NCBI RefSeq assembly: GCF_000142905.1 | Contig: NW_013657663.1 | Span: 146,003 to 199,637, forward strand | Reading direction: 5' to 3' | Length of the DNA: 53,635 nt | DNA from: Thecamonas trahens ATCC 50062 | Taxonomy: Eukaryota > Apusozoa > Apusomonadida > Apusomonadidae | Shown: piece after piece, positions 38,921 to 50,200 of the stretch | How positions within the stretch are numbered: the stretch's first letter is position 1 | Layout: every line of letters begins with the position of its first letter | The notes under the pieces: model-generated | Databases searched by the model: none | The model's input: the letters and a program-made list of their open reading frames with translations, nothing else | Told to the model about the DNA's origin: nothing | Translations under genes and position numbers: made by a program

Positions 38921-39042
38921 CTCTCGCTCAAAAACACCCACAGCGGCAGCTTGAGCAAAACACACGGCTGCGTTATGTAATGTTTACTTTGCGGCTGACG
39001 CAACGCGCCCGAGTGCCCGCATGCCTTTAGGAGGTAAACCTC
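38921..39042. other. Convergent spacer between the RasGAP and giant coiled-coil genes
   Basis: 122 bases, including A-rich TCAAAAACACCC and GTAATGTTTAC. No gene is seen. It is shared 3' UTR space. Confidence 0.5.
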
Positions 39043-42000
39043 TCATCGCCGCTGACTGCCCCGCGGCGCAGCCATCCGCAGCGGCACAGAGCCCGCCGAC
39101 GACGTCCGCGACGCCGGCCGCGAGCTTGCCCGAGACCCGCCAGAGGCCGTTGACGGCGGCCGCCGCGGCACGCGACTGCTGCCTTGCCCAGAGTCCGACG
39201 CAGCAGAGAGTGGCCGCAACTGGTCTGGCGATACGTACGGGCCGGCGGCACCCGACGGCGAGCCCGGTGATGCCACAGGCCGCGTCAGCCCTCCCGGAAG
39301 CGCCGCAAGCTGGTTGAGCGTCGACCGCAGCACCTCGTTCTCGTGTCGCACAGCCTGCACGTCTTCCAGCAGCGCGTCGTACTTTTGCTTCCACGCCGCC
39401 CGCTCCAGCGGGAGTGACGCCTGTGCATTAGCGTCCATCGCCAGTGCACGCAGGCCCTCGACCTCTTCAAATGCCTGCTCCTTCAGCGACCGCTCCAGCT
39501 CCAGCTGCGACTTGAGCTTGCCCAACGCACGCGCACGACGCCGCCCGTCAAGCTCCACCACACGCTCCATACGTGCAACCTTGTCACGCAGCTCCACGAG
39601 CTCGCCGTCCTTGCGGTCAAGCTCCAACAGTAGCTTGTCCACATCGATGTTGCCCCACCGCTCGTACCGGTCGACCTTGGCCTGCAAGCTGTCGAGCAAG
39701 TGCGACTTGGTCACCTTCCAGTGCACAAGCGACTTCTTGTTCCGCTGCTGCAGCTCGAGATTCTTACGCAGCGTCTCCACCTCGGCCTCGGCGTTCGAGA
39801 GTGCGTTCTGCGTCGTCGCCAACAGCTGCGTCAGCATCTCCTTGTCCTGCTCCATCGTCTCGCGGATCTCAAACAGCTTCTTTGTCTTCTTCACCCGCTC
39901 GCGCTGCTCGTCGCGGATCTTCTTCTCAAACGTCTGCCGCAGCGCAATCTCCTTGAGCGTGTGCATCGTCTTGAGCTTCAGCACCGTCTTCTCCAGGTTA
40001 GTCGATACGGTCTTGAGCTTGTGCATGTCCTCCTCCAGGTCCGCAAGCTGCTGCACACGCTTCCGCTCCTGTGATGGGAGCTGCGAGATGTTGAGCAGCT
40101 TCTTCATCGAGTCTTGCTTCACCACGTGTAGCTCGTTCTGGATCTCCTGATACAGAAAGTTGCGGTACTCTTCAAAGTTGGCTCGCGTTGAGATGTACTG
40201 TGTGTACAGGTCGTGCACCAGGTCATCGTACTCTTGCTTGACCTCGTCGCGAATTTGCACAGCCTGCGCCTCCATCGCCTCCTTGAACCGCGCAAGCTCG
40301 CGGTAAATGTGCGAGATCTGACGGATGAGCTCATAGCCTTTGTCCGCAACCTCCACCTGCACCCGCGTCTTGATCTTCTTCTCGTCATCAGCTCGCAGCA
40401 GCTCCAGATGCCGCTTGTCCTGCTCTGCCACATACAGTCGGTGCCGCAGCTGCTCCACAAACTGTGCCTCTGCCACAGCCTGCCGCTCGTTCCGCTCCGC
40501 GCCCCATGTGTGCACGCGGCCGGCAAACTCATCCATCGCCTGCTGGAACACCCGTGTCGGAATGACAATGCTCGACTCGGTCACCTCGATCTGCGCCCCG
40601 CTGCTCGCCGCATCACCGCTGCCACTTGGCTCCACACGGCTGCCATGCAGCGTAAACGTGTCCATGAGCTCGCGCACGAGCCCCAGCTTGGTCCCGTAGT
40701 CCGAGTCGGAAATTTCGTGCGAGAGCAGCGCCGCACTCGCCTCTGACGTTGCAAACCGCGACGAGCCGTCGAGCGTTGCCTGCAGAGTCGCCTGCACACC
40801 ACGGAGCTCGGCAGCCTGCTTGCGGATGAGCACTTCTTCCAGAGCCTCCACAAGGAGGTCCAGCTGCGCGTCGAGAAGAAACTTACGAGGCACAACTTGC
40901 TCAAGCTCCTCCATGCTTGGCGAGGCCTCACCAATGCCAGCCCCGAGCTCGAGGTCATGCTGCGGGAGCCAGTGTCCGGCCGCACGCGCAAGGAGCAGCA
41001 CTTTGGGCACAATCATCGAGTGGTACGCCGCCTTGAGATCAACGTACTCGGCCGCCGTCGCCAGCGGCCCGCGTCCGAGCGCGAGAAGCAGGAACTGAGA
41101 CTTGAGGTTCGTCACTACTGTCCCCTTCCGCAAGTACACAAGTTGAAGCGAGACAGCCTCCACAGGTTGCGACGTGACGTAGATGTGCGACGAGGCCAGC
41201 GCGTCGTCGAGCTCGTGCTGCAGCAAGTCAAACTCCTTCAGCACATACCGCCGATCAGCCTCGTGAAGGCCTACGAGCACATGCCCGAGCTTGCTCAGCG
41301 ACGAGCCGTGCGCCGTTCCTGCAAGCGGTCCGTACCGGAGATACGCCGCGGGCACCATCGGCTCCAGGCCAGCCTCCAGCGACACACCCGAGAGCACCGC
41401 GGACTGCACCACAGCCCGCGGACCGAGAGAGACAAGTTGGCTCGTCGCCATGCTCTCCACTGCGTCAGGCACAAGCGCCAGCGTCGACTCCAGACACGAG
41501 AACGCAGAAAGCGATGCCGCCTGCGAGTCGCTCCCACTCCCGCCGTTCTCGAGGGCTGCAGCTGCCGCGGCTGCCACCACCGACGCATGCGGCGCGCTGG
41601 ACGCGTCGCTCGGCTCCAGAATTGACACCAGGTCCAGATCCTTGGCCGCAACGTTTGGGATCCACTCGTCTTGCCCGTCTTCCACGTGCGGCAAGTACCA
41701 CCGCAGTCGCGCTACCGGTCCCATGTTTGCCCGCTCCAGGAACGACGCAAGCGCTCGGCGCATCGCCAGCGTAAAGTGCAGCGACCACTTGGCCCGCTGC
41801 GCCTTGAAGAACCGGTACACCGCGTCTGGGTCGTCCGGCTGCGACAGCCGCGTCATCTGCGTCCGCAGCGAGTGAAGCTCTTCCAGCGCCGTCGAGTGCC
41901 CGAGGCTGGCATCGTTGTAGTGCGCGTCCGAGAGGCCCAGCCGCGAGTAAAACGAGAGCAGCGCGAGCAAACCCTCCATAGCATGGAAAATCCGCAGCGC

Positions 42001-45000
42001 TCGCGTGAGGCCAACCACCTCGACAGCCTGAGGCGCATGCGCGAGTAGGTACGACACCCCACGCGGCGTCGGCAGGTACCACACGTTGACCAACGCCGAG
42101 CCGTCGTCGGTGAAAAACTTGCGGTCCGACTCGGTCCCCGACGTCGGCATCCCCACGAGTGCGTCCTGCGAGGTGCCGTCCGTCCCCACGCCACACGCCA
42201 CCATCGACGGCGAGAGGAACGGAATCGCGTCCCGGATCGAGAGCGAGCCGCCAAAGTTGCGCGAGCCCTCGGTGCCGGCGCCAAAGGTGTTGGTCATAAA
42301 GTCCATCGAGCTAGAGGCAAACGACGCCAGCGTTTGCTCGCACCCGATTAGCTGAACTCCGCGAGCAGACGCCTTTGCTGCTGCGTTGATGTCGTCCTGG
42401 AGCGTGCCGAGCGTAAACACGTCATAGTCGCGGTTGCCTGACCACGACGAGACCGTGGCACGGACCCGGCTGACCACGTCCTTGATTTGCGCCCGAAGCA
42501 GAACAGGATACACCGCGAGCACCACATCCGACGAGTATGATGCTATGAGCTCCGACTTGAGCTGCCGCAGCTTGTCCGGCACATCGTCTGGCTTGGCCGT
42601 CCGCAGAATGTAGCCGTATTTTTCGAGGTACGCCGCCAGCACCGTCTTGCGCGCCTGAAGTTTGACGTTGTGGACTGAGAAAAAGTCTTGCGAGACCATC
42701 GCCAACTCCTGATGCTTTGTGCGGATCAGCTCGTGGTCCTCCCGCTTCTCGGCGTCGGCCACCCGCGCTGCTGCTGCCGCCGCTCCGCCGGCCACAGAGA
42801 GGTCCAGCAGCGAGACTGCGTCTTCCGTTGCCGCCAGCTTCTCCTTCATCTTGACCGCAAACCGCCGACCGAGTAGCTCATGCCGCCGCAGCATGTGCGC
42901 CCCAATGATCGGGTCCAGAACAGCCTGGTTCGACAGCACTGCCGCCGTCAGCAGCGTCTTCTCCACAAGCTGCACTTGGAGCGCTCGTCTGAGCGCAACC
43001 AGGCCGTCCTCGTTAATGAGCCGCTTGATGCCGGCCACCGTGCTAAAGTCAAACGATGCAAAAGAAGTGTCAAACTCACCCACAGCCAGCTGCATCTGCA
43101 AGTCGAGCGTTGTCGAGACAACTTCGGTCGGATCGACCGCGTCCGACTCAACCGTCTCGCTCGCATCAGTCTTGAACGAAAACTGCTTCATCACGTTCTT
43201 GTCGAGGTCATGCCCCAGTAGCCGCGACTGGTTACGGTATAGCGTCGCCAGAATCTCGGTCTCGTACAGCGCCTCGAGCAGTCCGTCCCGCAGCCGGACA
43301 AGCTCGATCGCATTCCGGACCAGCGATGCCACGGAGAACATCGACGACTTGTTAGCTGCCCGCCGCGCCCGTGACAGCCGCAGCAAGTCCTTTGTCGACG
43401 AGCCCAGCCCGCCAAGCCTGTTGCGATCCGCCTCTCCACTGCTGAGCGACTCCATGGCCTTGGCCTGCTGCGCTGTCGCGTCAGCCGACACAGACCGCAC
43501 AATCGTCTCCAGCCGCGCCGCATCGTCGCAAAGTGTACCGCCGAGCATGGACAGCGCGTCGTCGAGCTGGTCATGTGCGCGTTCCTCCTCTTCCAGCAGC
43601 GCCCACTCGACAAGAAGCTTCTTGAGAATGACGTGCTTGAGCGCAGCAGAGAAGACCGGCGACGAGACCCGACAGAGCCGGGCGCTAGCTGGGTGTAAAA
43701 CTCGGTGAGCACGCTGTGGATGCGTGCCGCGAGTGCAGGCAGCCTGGTCAGCTCGTAGAGATGCGGCACAAACTCGAACGGGTGCAGCGCTGTCGGCGTC
43801 GTAGGCGTCACGTGGATGTATGCATGTCGCGCCGCGACGTCGTCGGGGAAGCCCGGCATCGACGTGCCGACTGCATTCGCCTCCGAGTGCACAAACGCCA
43901 CATACTGCCGCTCGTCGCGGATGAGCGCGTCGGTCATCTCCGAGATGAGCCGGGTGTGAAGCTCGACGTTGACAATGCTGGCTGCATACGACTCGGCAAA
44001 GTACTCGGCATCCATGTCAAGGTCCGGCCGACTTGCGAGCAAGTCCACAATGACTTGCGCCACCTTGGCCACGCCCTCGGGATCGGGCGTGCACTCGTAG
44101 ATGTGGAGATAGGCATTGACCAGCTCGGCCTTGGCCTGGGTGAACCACAGCTCCGACTCGTATAGATCGCCGAGGACTGCGAGGGCATCGACAGTCGCAA
44201 GCTTGTCGGCGCCATCTTCCGGCCCGCTCCCGCCGTGCTCGGCGTTGGTTCCGCTACCGGCTCCTGCACGCCCGCCGCCGCGTCGCCCGCTTTGGGCCTC
44301 GAACCGAGCGTCCGCGTCGCGCGACATGTAGTGCGAGCCGACCGCCACCAACTCCTCCTCGATATTGGACAAGTCGGTTAAGGCGGCATCGTACATGACG
44401 TACACGCCCGAGGAGTCGAGCACACGCAGATGTGTGGCCCACCGCCCGGTGTGTGCCCGGGTCGGCGGTTCGTCGAGATTGGGTGGCATCACATGCAGCG
44501 CACCCGTCGAGACGTGCTCGCCGGACGCGTTGCGGACGACAAACGAGTCGATGCCTGCCGCGTCGTCAGCCCCGGATCCCGACCCAACCCTTTCGCTCGC
44601 CATGGCGCGTGCGTCGACGGTAAGCCGCCGCTCGACGGCCCGGAGGTAGTTGAGAAGATGCAAGAGCTCCAGCCGCTGCTGGCGGGCGCGGATGTGCCGG
44701 AGGTAGTAGAACGAGAGGAGCTTGGACGGAGCAAGGAAGTTGTGCGAGTCTTGATCCAGCGCGCCCTGTGGCGGCGGCGTCGGTGGCTGCAGGGTGTACT
44801 CGGTGTTGTCGTAGCGGACACGGGCTCCCGACGAGCCACCCCCATCAACAATGGACAGCCCTAGCGCCCGCCGAGTGTGGTCTTCCATCAACCGGCGCAG
44901 TCGCTTGGCCGTCTCCTCGACGTCGCCCATGGCCAGGTTGGCAGCTTCGGCCTGGAGCCCGGGATGGATGTCGACCGAGCCAAAGATGCGCGCGGCCTGC

Positions 45001-46679
45001 TGGAGCTGCGTCGGCTCGGGCGTGGGGGTGAACGGCACATCGTCGAGCCAGTCGGCAGTCTTGACGTGGACGGTGTTCTCGTCGATGGTGAGCGAGTCCG
45101 CGACTCGCTGCGGAACTGCGAGCTTGTCAAACGAGAACTTTTCCTCGAGATGGAGCTGCGCAAACTTGACCGACGCGTCGTAGGCTGGAAAGTAGGCGTC
45201 CACCTCTTGGAGGACAAATACCGTCTGGAACTTCTTGTTGGCGATCCAGAGGAACTCGTGACCGTCCATGCCCTCAAGGTTGACGTCGAGCTCCCAGAAG
45301 TCACGCAGCTCGGCGAGCTGTGCGTCCATGTGGGCCCGGTGGGTGATCATGAGCGGCATGCTATGGGCGTTGATCAGATGCTCGTGCCTCTCTGTCTCTG
45401 AGAGGGTAAACGTGTGCTTGATGACGGCCGCAAGCCGCGAGGTCCGCAGCAGCTCGTGCGCGTCCTCGAACATCGACGTCCGCTGCGAGTGGGTGAGCCA
45501 GGTGGCCTTGGCGAGGAGGCGATGAATCCGTGATGAAATGCGGTTGTGGTGGACGAGCCACCGCAGGTACATCATCAGCTCCGCCTCTTCGACCACCACC
45601 GGCGGCGCCCGAGCCGATGCGCTCGCGCTGCCAGCCTCTGCTCCGGCTCCGCCCGGCGTGGCCAGCCCAGCCTTGGCCGGCGAGCTGCTGGATCCAGCCG
45701 CATCAAGCGACGGCGTCGGCCGGTCCGGCGTTCGCGGCGTCGCGGCTTCGTCGCCGCCGCCAGTGCTCCGTGACGGGCTCCTAGACGTGCTCGTCGACGT
45801 GGCCGGCGTTGCACCGAGCCCCAGCGCACGCTCGCGGGCCGCAATCTGCGGCTCCAGTCGCGCAAGCATGTCGAGAACAGCCTGGCGCTCGTTGGCAATG
45901 GACGCCAGCCGCGCCCGGAAGACCGGCATCAGCTCGGAGAGCTTGTCGGCCGGTACATCAAAGCTGGCCCATCGCGCGTGATGCCGAGCCTCTTTGACAT
46001 CCAGCATGCGCGAGTACTGCTTGAGAAAAGTTGCGATCAGGGCAGGCATGTCTGCGTCGAGCTCATATCGGCGCTTTCCAGCCCACGCCACCTCGTTGCG
46101 CAAGACATCAGCCTGGACCACCAGCGGCGACATGTCGGGCAGCACTGCCAACCGTGCAATCTCCAGGTCACGTTCCGATCGCAGCTGCTCCGGGTGTGGA
46201 AGCTGTCATTTCCGCCATGAACATACGCAAGGGTGAGTATGGGTGACCAGAGAGTGAGTGAGTAAGGTTCCAGGGGTTGGGGTTGGGGGGGGTTGGGGGG
46301 GGGTTGGGGGGGGGGGGCGTTGGAGAGGAATTTTGGCGCGGAGTGTGGCGCGGGTGAGACAAAGCCAGAGGAGGCGTACCTTGTAGGGGACAGGGAGGGC
46401 GAGAGGGACGGGGCCAAGAGTACTATCACCCGGAGAAGGGCTTGGAGGAGGGGAGGATGTCGAGGTAGCCGGTAGGGCGCGACCGTATGTTGCCCTACGC
46501 GCACGCTCGAGCTGGTAGCAGTCGTCAAGGAGGTGCTCCAGGTCCAGCTCGGCCACTCTCGTCCGGAAGGACCGATCGTCGGCGACGTTACCAAACGACA
46601 GCGACGACGGGTAGCGGGCATGGTACTGCTCGATACGCGCATGCTCCTCGGACAGTGCCGTGGCAGCTGCGTCGGTCAT
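39043..46679 (-). CDS. Giant coiled-coil protein, possibly CCDC162/DUF4549-like; two exons, one frameshift
   Basis: Exon 1 is 46679-46380 and exon 2 is 46202-39043, about 2486 residues after repair. The joint CCCTACAAG/CTTCCACAC is phase 0. Exon 1 encodes MTDAAATALSEEHARIEQYH and FRTRVAELDLEHLLDDCYQL. The middle contains HNRISSRIHRLLAKATWLTHS, LRDFWELDVNLEGMDG and FYYLRHIRARQQRLELLHLL. The C-terminal third (about 40500-39300) is long coiled coil (KKLLNISQLPSQERKRVQQL, ELRDKVARMERVVEL), ending in a Ser/Pro-rich tail. The break at GGG 43680-43682 (+ strand) lacks one base. Repaired, it reads LAPRLCRVSSPVFSAALKHV and continues ILKKLLVEWALLEEEER. Size and pattern recall CCDC162-type proteins conserved in ciliated eukaryotes, but I cannot confirm this. 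A cytoskeletal or ciliary role is inference only. Confidence 0.75.
46203..46379 (-). other. Intron of the giant coiled-coil gene
   Basis: A 177-nt intron with donor GTACGC and acceptor TGACAG on the minus strand, phase 0. It contains C-runs on the sense strand (G8, G9 and G12 on the + strand at about 46285-46317). The boundaries rest on frame continuity and match the GTACG donors of other introns here. Confidence 0.78.
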
Positions 46680-47223
46680 GCCCTTTTGAGCAAAGGGGGA
46701 TGTGGGTGAGAGTGAGGTGGGGAAGTCGACTGGTGGAGGAGGTCGAGGTCGAGGTTGAGCTCGAGCTGGTCCGTAGCCGTGTGGCGGGTGGTGGTTGGCT
46801 GGGTGGCAGTGGCAGTGGCAGTGGCAGTGGCAGCAGGTGGCGGCGGTTGCTGGGTGGCAGTGGCTGTTGCCGCTCCTCCAACCGACCGACCGACGGCAAC
46901 GGGTGGCAGTAAGGCAGGCCGAGGGGAGTGCGAGTGCCACAGAGTCAACCACACTGCTCACTGGGCCTTGCTGCTGGACTGTGCACTTGGGGCGTGCCAG
47001 TCGAGAAACAGAGGGTGCCGTTATGAGCATGCCAATCAAGGTTTTGCGGTGTACGGTGTGAGCTTGGGTGCGAGGGTGGAGGCGGGTGGGGGGGGGGGGG
47101 GGGGAGGCGGTTTGTGTTTGCTCCTGCGGGCATGGCCAGGGGCGGCTCTGGCCATGGTGTGCTACCACGGACTGGGTCGAGCTACTCACAGAGCGTGCGG
47201 TTGTTGATGGGGGGGTGGGGGGG
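46680..47223. promoter_or_regulatory. Divergent spacer between the giant coiled-coil and F-box genes
   Basis: 544 bases with no supported gene. It contains CAGTGG repeats near 46806-46860 and a run of 17 G at 47088-47104. Open frames extend in from the neighbours, but with low-complexity or Cys/Trp-rich content. It is a probable bidirectional promoter. Confidence 0.5.
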
Positions 47224-50200
47224 ATGGTAGCGCCAACGCCACCGCGGCCGCATGCGCAGCAGGAGGAGTCGGGCACGGTTGCAGGCCCTACACTGACGTC
47301 GCGGGCACTGGTCGACATGCGTCCGGCCGGTCTGCCGTCAGACCAGATCCAACGGTCGGCTGTGGTGTTTATGGACTCGGGCTCGTCGTCGGGCTCGCCG
47401 CCACTGCGGCGGCGTCAAAGGCCCCGGGCTCGCCAGGCCCAGGCCGGGCCGCGGAAAGAGCGTAGCGGGAGCTCGGCCTCGGGCTCGCCCGGCCCGCTCC
47501 CGCCGCCGGGCTACAAGACCTTCTACTTTTCGCTCGAGCCGCCGCAGGTCGTCCACCGCGACGCCTCGCCGCATGTGCCAGAGACGCTGGTACGGACCAG
47601 GGTGCGCAAGCGGGTCAAGACCCGCCGCAGAGTCGAACCGCAAGTCTCCGCGCCGCCTGCCACTCCGCCGCCCGCCAACAACGGCAACGCCACCGCGTCC
47701 GGCTCAAACTCGGATTCACCGTCCGGTAAGCTCTCTATCGAAGATCTCGAGCCGTTTCTGCACGCTCGCCTGCCTGTGCCGTCGGCGCCGCACGCGCAGG
47801 ACGATCTCTATCCGCACCTGCTCGGGCTCGACCGCGAGATCCTCTTCCGCATCCTCCACTCGCTTGGAGTCCGGGATCTGGAGGCCTTGGCACTCACCTG
47901 CCTCCCTCTCAATCTGTTTATCACCCAGCATGCGCCGCTGTGGCGAGTCAAGGCCCATGCCCTCGATCGCGCGCTAGACGATGCGACTCGGCCACCGGCG
48001 CCGCCGACTCATGCGCCGCCGTCGCACGCCGACTTGCTATCGGGCTCGCAGTCTGGAACGCCGACGTCAGACTCGGGCTCGGACGAGTACGACTACTCGG
48101 GATATGACGAGTACGACGAGCCGGATTCGGACGGGCTGCTCTCGCCCAAAGCTGCCGCCGCTCTCCAGATCCGTGAGCTGAAGACCCAAGTCCAGCAGCT
48201 ACAAGCTGACCTCGTCGTCGAGCGGACGGCTCGCGAACATGCTGTAAGCCGACTTGAGGCCAGTGGCGCGCAGAGCGGCGATAGCGATGACGCGCAAGCC
48301 GTCGCTGTCGCTCGCACCGCGGAGTTGGAGGCCAAGGTCGAGGCCATGCACTCTGCTGCCGAGGAGCGGGACCAGCGGTTGCTGGCGCTTGCGTCACAGC
48401 TGGGCGCGGCAAAGCGGGTTGCGCGTGAGCTCGAGGCCGAGCTTGTCGCCGCCAATGAGGCTGCTGCCGCTCGCGAGGCTGAGTTAGTTGCCCAGCTCGA
48501 GGCCGAGCGCAATGGCCGTGCCCGCGCAGTTGCTGTTGCCGCCGCCACCGCTGAAGCTGCTGCTGCCGATGAGGAGCACCTGTCGGCAACGCTTGATGAG
48601 CGGCTTTCGGCGGCACACCGGGCGAGGCTGAATGCCGAGGACGCAGCGGCGAGTGCAGAGGCCGAGGCAGCTGCCAGCCGTGCCGACGCTGACGCGGCCC
48701 GCGAGGCAGCGGCGCGGCTGACACAGGAAGCCACGGTCCGCGACAGCCAGCTGGCATCGCTCCGCCGCATGAACACGGAGCTCGAAGCTGTGCTCGTCGA
48801 GATGAGCGGCGACGCCGGAGGCCTGGGGCCGCGCGATGTGGCGGTCCTCCGGTCGTCGGTGGCTTCGCTCCGGGCGGCGCACAGCGAGCTGAGCGCTGAT
48901 GCTCAGGAGCTTGCTGCGTTGCACGCTGAGGCTCTGGCGCAAATGGGTGCATCGCTCGGGGCGCTGGCAGCATCACACGACAACGAGCTGGTCAGCCTCC
49001 GATCGTCCCTCGCCTCGCTGGTTGAGCTCGTTGATGTCAACGATGGTGCCAGCAGCAGGCCAGGCTCGCCGTCTCCGGCCAACTCGGAGGCTGTACGGGC
49101 GATGATGGTCATTGCCCAGCTCGAAGAGCGCAACGAGCGGCTGGAAGCCGAGCTAGAGGCCTCGCGCCTGCTTGTCTCGCAGCACATGGCGCATCTGGAG
49201 AGCCAGAACGCAGCGCAGGCTGTTGATCAAGAGCGGCTGGTCGCTCTAGCAGCGCGTCTCGCCGAGCTCGAGGCCGAACTCGAAGAGACATCGGTGGCGC
49301 TGGCGGCCGAGACCCAACGGTGCGTGGCGCTAGAAAACTCGTCGACCTCGTCGCAGCTGGCGGCGTCGTACTCGCTACTCCAGGAGCAAAACGAGGCGCT
49401 GGAGAACGAGCACGCACTGGTGGTGAGAGAGCTTCAGGCCGAACGCTCGGCTGCAGCCACGTTGAGCGAAGAGCTCGTCGCGCTCCGCACCCGTGCCGAG
49501 ACTGCCGAGGAGGCGGTGTCACGCGAGCAAGCCGCTCGCACCACTGCCGCCAACGAGGCCGAGATGGAGCTGGGCGCGGCCCGGGTTCGCATTGCGGAGC
49601 TGGAGGATCTTGCTGCCGAGTTGCCTGCGCTCCGCGAGGCCGCAGTCAAGGTTATTGAGCTGGAGACCCAAGTGCTCGAGGTCGAGGCTGAGGTTGAGGC
49701 CAAAGCGGCCAAAGCCAGCGAGTACAAGACCAAGCTCAAGGCCAAGAAGAAGGAGGTCAAGGCGCTGGACAAGGAACTCGCCGAGCTTCGCGAGCAGCAC
49801 GCGCTCGAGTCTGAAGAGCACGTTGCGGCGTTGGCAGCGGCGCAACAGGCCGCCGAGCAGCGGGCCGCCGCCGCCGAGGCTGCCGCCGCTGCCGAGCGTG
49901 AGTCGGGCAAGGCCGCAGCGGCCGCGGCGCTCGTCGACCACATGGTGGAGATGGCGGCGGCGCAGGCGGCGGCGAGCGAGATGCAAGCCGCAGCGGTGGC
50001 GACCGCAGTGGCCGAGGGCGAGGCCGCTGTTGCCGCAATCCGCGATGAGCTCCTCCTCTCGCAGTCGATGCTGATGACCGCCGAGAGCAACGGGCGGGAA
50101 GAAGGCGAGGCGACAGCGGCAGCGACGGTGGCCGCGCTTCGGACTGAGGTCTTTGAGCTGGCGCGCGAGGCCGATGCGCTGCGTGCAGAGCGGACCAAGG

